Assembly: GCA_951640165.1 (NCBI GenBank)
Contig: OX621237.1
Location: 14,694,001 to 14,758,000 of the forward strand
Direction: 5' to 3'
From: Pseudoips prasinana
Lineage: Eukaryota; Arthropoda; Insecta; Lepidoptera; Nolidae
DNA: 64,000 nt
Shown: positions 23,691-35,600 of the stretch, one piece after another
Numbering within the stretch: the first letter of the stretch is position 1
Layout: each line of letters opens with the position of its first letter
The notes under the pieces: model-generated
The model's database searches: none
Told to the model about the DNA's origin: nothing
What the model saw: the letters and a program-made list of their open reading frames with translations, nothing else
Translations under genes and position numbers: made by a program

Positions 23691-26600
23691 CTGTAAAAGA
23701 AATAAATAAGTTCTTCCAATGGATTCATCTGACTGTAATTTTGCAACAGGTGCTGACAGAATTTGACAAAAATGTTGACTGGTTTGTAAGTCTAGCGATA
23801 GCGTTTTCAACCGCACCTCATATGGAGCTGTTATTGTAAAAATTCTGGCAAGAAAACTACTCAGTAGCGATCCAGATTCTGGAGGTTGGCGGTGTTAGAT
23901 CTCTCCCGGTCATATCGGATTGCTGTCCCATAGGATTAGCAGTGTGGGCAATTAAAACTTCAACAATGTATACGCACATGGTCCTGAACTATATTGCGTA
24001 TTTGACCAGTCTCAGTTGAGATTGGTCGCCGCAGCTAACATTCGGCAAGAAGTACCTGCTATTCCAAAAACCACTGCTAAGAAATCAGAGCACATTGTCA
24101 ATTCAAAAAGAAAAGTGTGAAATTTATTTGGATGCTTTTTAAGAGTGTTACAGAGTAAAGAGTATTTTCATGATTATTCATTGTTTGTTTGCGCTTATAG
24201 CCAGCGTTCGCCGGTCTGTTTATCCGTACCGTCCATTATCGACGACGCTTGGCAGTCATGAGCAGGCATGGCAGAGGCAGGCATGGGATACCGTCAAAGT
24301 GGTATAATTTCTGAGCATCTCCGTGCTTTAGAAGGCGAGTTAAGCTATGACGCCGACAATTGTTGTCCAGCAATAACGGCGTCGTTATTGCTATACAACA
24401 ATTGTCGGAGACCTTCTGGGCGGCTTGAACGACTCTTACACCAGGGTACTTACTGCCCATTCGATAAAGAGAGAACAGTTATTCATTGTATAATTAAATA
24501 ACTTTGAAATATAATTAAGTTACAAATATATCATCACTTTTAGACGATGTCCACTCGGACCGAGGAGAAAAGGAAACTAAAGGGACTGACTAGGTAATTA
24601 ATTTGATTGGCATCGATTGTCCTCGTACAGATACATAAAATGACTAATAATTTAAACAATATAACTAAACTTCCCCATACTTTTGTAACGACGTTCATAA
24701 CGTGGCTTGCGGTAGTTATGCCCCCTACATTTGACATTCTCTTTCAAGCAGATTCAAGATTCAAGCATTGTGCGCAGCTGGTTACATAACCATTATATTG
24801 AACGTTGAAATTTCGTTAATACTTATTTTATTATTAACTTTTTTTTAAATCGCTAGCTTCATACTTGATGTCTGTTCCGGACACATTTTCACACAACATA
24901 GCGTGTATGGAGATGCCTTGCCTTATATATATATATGCTTATAGCCAGCGTTCGCCGGTCTGTTTATCCGTACCGTCCATTATCGACGACGCTTGGCAGT
25001 CATGAGCAGGCATGGCAGAGGCAGGCATGGGATACCGTCAAAGTGGTATAATTTCTGAGCATCTCCGTGCTTTAGAAGGCGAGTTAAGCTATGACGCCGA
25101 CAATTGTTGTCCAGCAATAACGGCGTCGTTATTGCTATACAACAATTGTCGGAGACCTTCTGGGCGGCTTGAACGACTCTTACACCAGGGTACTTACTGC
25201 CCATTCGATAAAGAGAGAACAGTTATTCATTGTATAATTAAATAACTTTGAAATATAATTAAGTTACAAATATATCATCACTTTTAGACGATGTCCACTC
25301 GGACCGAGGAGAAAAGGAAACTAAAGGGACTGACTAGGTAATTAATTTGATTGGCATCGATTGTCCTCGTACAGATACATAAAATGACTAATAATTTAAA
25401 CAATATAACTAAACTTCCCCATACTTTTGTAACGACGTTCATAACGTGGCTTGCGGTAGTTATGCCCCCTACATTTGACATTCTCTTTCAAGCAGATTCA
25501 AGATTCAAGCATTGTGCGCAGCTGGTTACATAACCATTATATTGAACGTTGAAATTTCGTTAATACTTATTTTATTATTAACTTTTTTTTAAATCGCTAG
25601 CTTCATACTTGATGTCTGTTCCGGACACATTTTCACACAACATAGCGTGTATGGAGATGCCTTACCTTTCCCGGGATGCAAAGAACGGCCTGTTCGACAC
25701 ACAACTGCTTGATGAATTGAAGCTCATCATGGATCTTCGGGAAATATCCAATTTTGATTTCTATCATCATATACATGGACCCTTGAGGCATTATTGGACG
25801 AAGTCCTGGAACTTTGTTTAATTCTTCACATGCTAGTTTGGCTTGGCTCTGTGAAATTGATAACGTAAAGTTAAGATCAAAAATCAAAAAAATATGCCTA
25901 AACCATACATTGAACCTTATTACATCTTTACTTGTCGTAGTAACGGGTAGTTGACGCAATAAAATTATTACTCCGCGATACTATTTAGATATAAATAAGA
26001 ACAATATCTTAATCAAAGCCTTTTCCTATACATAGAACTTATTATAATGTGAAGTCTTCTTCGCCACCCCATAATTTAAACTTGTTAAAGGAAAAAAATG
26101 CATTGATACATTTTAAATTTAGATCGATCAGTGATGGAAGAAAAAGGCACTTAAAAATAAATAAAGTTTTACTCTCCAAAACGAATTGACGACTTTAAGT
26201 GTAAAACAGCTGACTAAAAATTTCAGAGGGTAAAACCGCACCTCATCCTATGCGAACCATATTATAATACGACATCGGAAATTACCTCAATAAAATGCAT
26301 TGTTTGATCAAAGAAACCCTGTGGTGTGCATTTTAAAATTCTCGGCAGAGCTTTCTGGACGAGTGTGTTAGGCCCCAAAAGCCTTGTCGACATACTCAAT
26401 AATCCATTTCGAATTTCATTTCCAAAAAGATTCATACGATCGTGAATGATCACCCAGCCTAATCTCCAGCCAGGGACTAAAAACCTTTTGGTGATTCCAC
26501 TGCAAGTCAATATGGGTACATCTTTAGAGAGAGATGATATTGAAGTATATTTGCTGTCGGAGAAGACAAAATATTCGTATATCTCATCGGCTATTATAGG

Positions 26601-29600
26601 TACGCAATGTCTTGAAGCTATGTCTAAAATGTCTGCCAGATGCTCCTCTGTGTACACCGAGCCACAAGGGTTGGAAGGATTGTTCACCACAATAGCTGCG
26701 GTATTCGTATCTATTTGACTCTCGAGGTTCTGCAGGTCCACTTCCCAGTTTTTGTTTGGCTGAAAAATAGCGTAAAATAATAATAATAATATCTAGGGAC
26801 ATTGAAATAGATATAATGGATAGTATTACACGGCTACATATCAAGCTATATATTTCAAGTATATGCTGACCTGTCATTGTATCGAAATCATATACAACGC
26901 GAGACCAGCTTATACTGGAAATATATAGCTTGATATGTAGCCGTGTGTAAATAGCGGCAAATGTGTATATAACAAGATACTTCTTGGGCGTCTTATTATT
27001 TAAACACATTATCTCATCAAAACGACTTTGAACATGGAAAGAGAGCGGTGAGTGTTGTTGGCCCGATCCCGGCAGGAAAATTCACACTTTTTAAAGCCTA
27101 TTGCCAAACGTTTTACTCATGTAGCCACACACTGAGGGCCTGCAACGTGGAACTTCTCCGTGTGCAATACAATAACTCGTTTAGGCTGCATTGTGGCTTT
27201 CAAGTGATAGAAATCTTTACTAATAAAAGAATTGTAAACATAATACGTGGCTATTGCAGAGTAGACAGTTTTTAGTTTTTATAAGTGGTGCCATAATTTG
27301 AAACATACATGGACTCGTGATATAACGATTAACGAATTCCTGTGAGGAAAATATACCATAAGGCCCTACATGACTCTAATCTGCCCGATAATGAAGTATT
27401 TACCTCACTTTTCAACCAAAAAGTCCAAAAAGGACAACACTTTAAGGTCACTCTAAGTCACGAGTCATTGTATTTTTATTAGTCACAGTTTTCTCTATTT
27501 ATAACTTTAAAAAAAAAAAATATAAAAGTGAATACTTGTTCTGAATATTATGGTACTAAAGGTGAATGCCTATATATATATATTTACCTATATTTAGAAA
27601 GAGAATACCCGCCCTAGCTCAGGTAGTCCCTGTGTTGCGGGGTACTTTACAAACGTAATTGACGGTCACAAATAGTTGTCTTACGTCGGAATCGAACCCG
27701 GAATATGAAGTGGCGAGGCGATTGTCTTTACCAGCGGTTACAGTCACCTCGCGCGTTCGACGCCACACGTGCAGAAATATTATTATTATTTAGTGATCAT
27801 TACCATTATTAGAAAACTTGTTCCAAATGTTTTCGAATATAAATCTGATAAGACGAGCGAAGCACATTTTTAAAAAGTCATGTGATTATTTTATGACATA
27901 TAAACATCTGAATGTGCGAGCGAGATAGATGCGCTTTAATATCTGGCCGCTTATGTTAAAAATGTCTCAATCTTAAATGTCATATCATTAAAATAATAAT
28001 AATTACCAATAAGTTGTAGTACTTCACTTGAATCCCCAGTCCTTTACCAAGAGTTTCGTGTATTCGATATCCTGGACGAGGGACCAGAACATTCTGTCCT
28101 GCTTCGACAAGAACGCTTAGGCAGATATCGATGGCATGAGAACAACCATTGCAAAGAATGACGTCACCAGCCCCCACAGAACCCTGGTGTGAGCTATACT
28201 CCGCCACCGCTTGCCTTGCCTCGTAATGACCATACGTAGGACCGTAACTTCGACACTCATTTGTTGCCACAATTTCATTTACTGCTTCAACTATATTTTC
28301 TGGGGGCTGAAGATTTCCAAAACGTGTAGGATCACCTGGAATCAGAAAAGGGACTATCAGAAGGTTTATTTAAACAAAAGTATCAAAGCTAAGAACAAAG
28401 GTAAATGTACACGTACAATGTACGTGGGACAAAGTTTCCATGAAAGCGAACCGTACGAGATCGAAAAGGTTCCAGGATGTGAGGATGAACTCCCTGTCCG
28501 TGAGGTACGAGAGGTGCAATGGTAGAAGGTGGCCGTAGGCATAAAATCAAATAAACTGTTTTTATGGTTAATATTCACGTACCTAACTAAAGATTTTTAC
28601 CCCAAGACAAGTATTCATTTTACTTACTGGGGTTGACTCATATACGAATAAGATAAAAATTAAGAGCTAATAAATAAACAAATTGTAAGTTAAATCGGGA
28701 TTGTCTGCGAGTCACTTGCTGCGTTAGCTGTTTTGGCTGCGAACTAATTATGAGCCAAATTCTAAGATGTGTAAACCTTGATATATCGTATTTCTATAAA
28801 TATAACCGATTCGAAGAAATACCAGATGGCCTGATGATGCCTTATCTGACATAGTCAGAGGGCGAATTAAAAATAACAGGTTACGAACAACAATTTGGAA
28901 ATGGTACCGCAGAAATAAAAAATGAATATTTTGCTTAAGTCGGACAATAAAGTTACAAAACATCTACGTGACGGTTGTCGTCTGATATCCGATTTACATC
29001 ATTATCTAACTAAAGGCAGAATAAAATATAATAAATATAATTTAATAACACTGAGTCTGCAAAAGAACCTTATTCGAGACTTTCGAGTATACTGATAAAT
29101 CTTTATTTCAGGCATAGCAACCAATTATTCGTTAGTTTTGTATTAATAACCAAGTATATATATTTTTTTTAATCAAACACATAAATATATTGTATTACAT
29201 ATACTCGCGAATGTTTCTATCAACTAATAAAATTATAATGCTCAGAGTGAGGCATAACATTAGTCGCGTGTTACCATTATATTTACATACCTACTTGTCA
29301 CGTGACTAATGCATGCTTCACACGGATCACATTAATTATTACTAGATAGAAAGATTATATTATGTAGTATTGTAGGTTCTATATATAAACCTTCTACCTT
29401 CGGGTAGAACCTGCAAGTCTTCTCTATTCTGCGATCTTATATATATACGCTTCGAACAAAGAATTTTACTAGTGTGATGTTTAGGATATAATATTTTGGA
29501 ATATTTATCTCACAAGATGGCAGTTGCAACGACTTTTTAAAAAGTGTGTACAATTTTTTTATAGCATGTAAATTTGCGAGCGAGATGGATACGCGCTGAA

Positions 29601-32600
29601 GGATGAAAGAAAAGAAACATTAGGATTCTCTCTCTTTTTTCCCACATACCTACTCATAATTTTCATAGTTTTCTAAGTTAGTTCCAGCCTACACTTTTCT
29701 CTATTGTCCGGTAGAGCAGTGAATGCCTCCTAGGCAAACTGATGATATGAATGAAAATATCTTTAACAAGAGAGGGTTTATATAAACACCCACAAGAAAT
29801 ATAAACCCACGAAGGAGGTCAACAAAATCGGTTTCGCCGTCATATCTGGAATTAACAGTAACAACTTTCTGATTTGTTTTCTGTAGTCTCGTACTTTTTT
29901 ATTTACGTGGTGGAAATGCTGTACTCGCACGTAGTGGGGGGCTCGACCCACACATAACCACCACGGTAGCCAGCCTCACATTGCCTGTAGCGGGGGCTCT
30001 GGGTACTCGTGAACGATCTCGCCAGTACCCCCGCTGTACACTGAGCGTACGCGAGACTCTCACCCGGAGAGGGGAGGAGCCTGAATGCCTCCCCCCTCCC
30101 CAGTACGCACAACCGTGTTACCTGAGCTACAGCAGGTTACCTCTTCCCGGGACCGCTGGCGCTCGGAGGAAAAGAACTCCACTCGTTAACTCCTCCAAAC
30201 GCCAGCGGCCCTAGATCTGTAGTCTCGTATTAAGTCTACAGCTCGTAAACCTCGTTTGCACCTATATTTTCGAAGAAACTTCTTCGGGTCATTTTTTTCA
30301 GTGTAACATACATATAAAACTGGTATCGTCATTTAGTTTTATGGAAATAAGAAACTATGGAAATAAGAAATAGTTGATAATACTATGCAAGTTCGCTTCT
30401 CACGATCATTGTCAAGTGCCTGACCTTAAATCACGAGACAGACACGTAATGCAACTAATCACATGTAAAATAGATACTTATATTTTATCGAATTCACTGA
30501 TTACCCTCGATTTTTATTTAACATTATGCAAAAAATAGCAGGGCAGTTTTTGGGGACTGTCGATAGATTGAGATATACTCTTTGTATGTTTAGAATGTAT
30601 ACTAATAACGCACGGAGGTATACATATAGCTCATATGAAGCCTACAGTGACGATGACGCGAGTTTCACGATTTTGTTTACCAAAAAGTACAAACACGCCT
30701 AAAAAAGCTTTCTCTTCAAAAAGTTAATGGCCGATAGATAAGTCTCAAACTCTGCACTTTAGGCTATCAGGGCAGCTTTTGAGACCATTATTGCTTTTAT
30801 ATAAATTGCTTCAGCAATATAATTCAAATTTTATTCACTTTTAAGGTAAGATAGTGTTTTTGTAGTAAGTATTCTCTAGTTAGTAGGTACTCTTTGGGTT
30901 TACATTCCTGAACGATTTATAACAAAAATATTAAATATAATTATTGGTTTTTTTCTAACATTTGTATTTGTTTCGCACTGGCACTGGGAGCTTCCTCCCT
31001 CCCTCTTTGTACCATTTATCATATTACAACACCCTAATTTATCATACGTACGACTTGGCTTTGATACGTACCAATTTTTTGGTCACGTGGTGATCAAAAA
31101 GGCGTCTCCTGATAACTTTCTTACAAAGCCCTACACTTCTTGACCCGTAGAGCTCATTGCTTTCGGTATTTTTTTTTCATTTACTACTCTGTCAAGAAAT
31201 TACCGAGAAAAGATCAATAATATACAAACTGTTTGTTATTCATCCAAATTTATTTTATCACCTTCAAAGTATGCTCCTTCAGAAACGACACACTTACGCC
31301 AACGAAAAATCCATTCAAAACATTTTTTAAACGCTGCTTTCGGAATTATTTATGTCTTCTACCGATTGAAAACGGGTACCACGAAGTGGTAATTTGAGTT
31401 TAGGAAAAAGAAAGAAGTCAGCTGGAGTCATATCTGGTGAATATGGTGGTTGCTGGATGGTATTTGTTGAGTGTTTGGTCAAAAATTCGTTCACAGTGAT
31501 GCCCTTTTGCGAAGGCGCATTATCGTGGTGCAAAATCCAAGAATTTTTTTTCCACAAATCTGGCCTTTTACGTCGAATTTGCTCTCTTAAACGCCGCATA
31601 ACGTTCAAATAATATTCTTTCTTTACCGTTCGACCTTCCGGTAAGAATTCAGAGTGCACAACACCGCGATAGTCAAAGAATACAGTCAACATGACTTTTA
31701 CTTTTGATCGACTTTGGCGTGGTGTTTTCGGTTTCGGTTCAGTTGGAAGGGCGCCTCCGAAGCTTGTTGACTAACCCCGAAACTCGTAAACCCACGTCTC
31801 GTCACCAGTAACAATGCGTTTTATGAATGTTGGGTCGGAATTTACTCGTTCTACCATGTCCTCAGCTACTTTCATGCGATTGAGTTTTTGGAGAAAATTC
31901 AGATCTTTTGGGACTAGCCGAGCGGCATCATGTTTCATACCCAAATGATTAGTTAAAATGGTACGAATCGACTCGTGAGATACAGAAAGTTCGGCGACTA
32001 TCTCTCTCAGAGTTGAATGAGGATTTTCAGTCGCTATTTCCTTTACTTTTGCGATGTTAACTTCAGTTGCAGACGTTGATGGTCTACCAGAGCGAGGCAA
32101 ATCTTTCATCACATCTCGACCGCTTTTGAACGCTTTGAACCACTCATAAGCACGAGTTTTTGATAAAGTCGATTCACCGTAAGCCTTCTGTAACATTTTC
32201 CGAACACGAAATTCCATTAGCTATGCAAAATTTAAGACAAACTCTTTCTTAAATTCGCAATACACACTATATATGATATTACTAAAACCAGCACTGTATT
32301 TAATATAAATAACAGATGCAACTCAAACTCCGCGCCAAAATGGAAAACAGTTGTGCCAATCTAACAATAACAAAAAAAAAACAAAAATTTGAATTTGGAA
32401 ACATAAACAAATCATCCATTCCCGATACTTTTTTGACTGAATGTATGTGTACAATTTCAACAAAGTTGTATTCATGAATTTGATTTAATATTACAGTATA
32501 ATATAAAAAAGTTATATAAATAGGTGCCGGCAAAATGTCCAACTTCGTTCAAGTTATAAAGGTCACAAAACCTGTGTTACCACGAATAGAATTCACGTGT

Positions 32601-35600
32601 ACCAAAAATTTGCATAGTTCAAAAACATGGGTATCATCTGGTTCTCAGTTCGCTAAACAGAGCCTATAGCGATAGTCATCTATTACTTTGGACCATAGTT
32701 ACTTGTGAACATTTATTAGTCAATATAGGTATAACTCTGATTGGACAATACTTAAGTAACAGGGAGAAATAAATTTAAATATAATCTAAGTCATATACCT
32801 ACAGCTTGCTAAATTAGGTGTACCTAACTAGTTATAATATGATAAATTAACGTGTAGTTGCAAAATAAGAACAATGTGGATAACAAATATGGAGGGAGGT
32901 AGGAGAGGGAGGAATGCTCCCTGCAGTTCACCTATGGGGCTTCCTTCCTCTCCGTCCTCCCTCCTTATTGGTACCATTTATAATATTATAACACCCCAAA
33001 TAATTTATCATACGTACGAGTTGGCTTAGGTACACGTACCAACTTTGGTCACGTGGTGATCAAAAAGGTGACATACAGTTGTTGCCAGTGTCAAAAAAAT
33101 ACAAATTTTGTATTTGTATTTATTTATTTACAACCAACAACTATCATGTACTTAATTCAATAGTGTTAAACAACTAGGCGTACAGTCCATAGATGCCACG
33201 CCCAAGTGGTTTAATTCCTGGTGTCTCCGTGCTTCAGAGGGCACGTTAAGCTGTCGGTCCCGGTTAGCCATTAGGCAACAATCGTCAAGCCATCTCATAA
33301 ACCTACAGAGCGGCTTGAACAACTCAGACGCCAGGATAACCACCATTGAGAAATACTGTAACCACTGCCCATACGATAAGTAAGTGTTCTTACATAATAA
33401 GAAAACCGTGTGAATTCACTCAGAATATCGACATGTAAATATATCTGTATGTTGAAAAGAGACAATATGTTTCATGTTTTTTTTTTATTTTCTTCGGAAA
33501 TTTAAAACCAAAGAATACTGCTAGAAAAACATCGTTTTACCTCAAAATGGAGTTCCAAGTGAATCAAAAGCGTTAGACTAGTAATTATGTAGTTGTAATA
33601 AATTATATGGCAAAGCTATGTTTTCACCGGACTCGTAACTAATTAACCTAGACAATGGCCGCAATTCGAAGGCCGCATTTAATAATGAAAGTAATTAAAG
33701 CGAGTTAAGTTCAACATTGAGCGAGTGGTTAGTTAATCTGATTGGATAATGAGATTCTTAGGTTTGAATTTAATCAGGTACAGCTCTAATCTAACTGCAT
33801 TTTCATATACTACTCTGTCAAGAAAGTACCCGGAAAAGATCAATAATATACAAAATGTTTGTTATTCATCCAAAGGTCATGGCCCATAATCCGACCCGGT
33901 TCAAAAATGTTTTTGTACAAAAACGAAAATGATGGCAAATAATGCAGGCATAGCCCACTGTTCATTATATGTAAATAGAAAAAAATAATTCAATGGAGAG
34001 ATCTTGCAGTAGACCGATCAAAATTGGATAATAATTAGCTGCACCAGCGGTTTCGCCCGTCTCTAAATTATTTTATCCCATGGAAAAATGTCACTGGGCG
34101 TCTACAAATCTAATATGTATATAAGATATATTTTTTTGTCTATTCATAGGAATTTGACATGACATGATAGATAAAAAATAATTAAATAATGTATTTTCTT
34201 AATCAAAGCGTAAAACAAACTGTACCTAACTTTAGTTTTGAATCCGTAACAAGTGATGATATTATAAAAGCTTTTAAGAGTATTAAAAGGAAAGGCACAG
34301 AAGATTTGTGGGGACTGTCTGTTAAAGCAATTGAATCAATCATACTAAACATTGCTACAATCCTTGCAGCCATCTTCAATGGCTGTATAAGTGATGGTGT
34401 CTTTCCCGATTTAATGAAAATAAGTAAGATAATACCCATTTTCAAGGCAGGTTGTTCAAAAAATGCCACGAATTATAGGCCTATCTCAATACTGCCAGCT
34501 TTAAGTAAAATATTTGAAAAGCTGATGCTCAGCCAAATGTTGTCGCACTTTAACGTGAATGAGATATTGCATAACAAGCAGTTCGGGTTTACAAGGGGCC
34601 GCTCTACTCAGGATGCAGGTTGCACATTAATTAGGTCAATATTGGAGGCTTGGGAGGGATCACAGGATGCGCTGGGAGTTTTCTGTGATCTCTCTAAGGC
34701 TTTCGATTGCGTTGATTATCGTACGCTCGTTGTTAAACTGAAGTACTATGGAATATCTGGCACATCTCTTGATCTTGTGATGTCCTATTTATCGGGGCGA
34801 CAACAGATGGTTTCGATAGGCGGTGTCACTTCGGCACGTCATCCTGTGAAAATGGGGGTGCCCCAGGGGTCTATATTGGGCCCATTTTTATTTCTAGTTT
34901 ATATAAATGATCTCCCTTATCTGGTAGAGAAAGTATCAGAGATAGTTTTGTTCGCTGATGATACGTCTCTCATATTTAAAGTAAATAGAAAGGATAAAGA
35001 TCTTATTGAGCATAATAAAACACTCAGCTTTATATCAGAATGGTTTTCGGCAAATAATCTCTTGTTAAATGCAGGGAAAACTAAATGCATCAGGTTCTCA
35101 TTGCCGAATGTGACTCAAATTGTACCAACAGTTGCACTTAATGCGAAAATATTAGATTTAGTCCCATCGACCGTATTTTTAGGATTGACACTTGATTCAA
35201 AATTGCAATGGGGTCCTCAGATTGAAAAGTTAGCAGGTAAATTAAGTTCGGCTTCCTATGCTGTCTGGAAAATAAGGCAATTGTCAGATGAACAAACTGC
35301 TAGATTAGTGTATTTCGCGTACTTTCATAGCATTATGTCGTATGGCATTCTGCTGTGGGGTTCGGCGGCTGACATAGGTACTATTTTTGTATTGCAGAAA
35401 AGAGCAGTCAGAGCCATTTATGGTTTAGGCAGTCGCGATTCTTTGCGAAATTTGCTTAAAGAAATAAATATACTTACTGTGCCATCGGAATATATATATC
35501 AGAATATAATGTTTGTTAGAAAAAATATTCATAATTATAAAAAGAAAAGTGAACTGCATAATATAAATACTAGGACTAAAAACAAACTAGCCATGCCAGG

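Noticed and set aside
24911..24921. Second usable splice donor for TAT exon 4
   Set aside because: The duplicated copy has GC at the donor position and is not followed upstream by exon sequence, so it is intronic.
24236..25533. Duplicated pairs of 60-77-aa proteins
   Set aside because: They occur in the tandemly duplicated intron block. The frames are short, overlap each other on both strands and run through a hairpin-bearing interspersed repeat.
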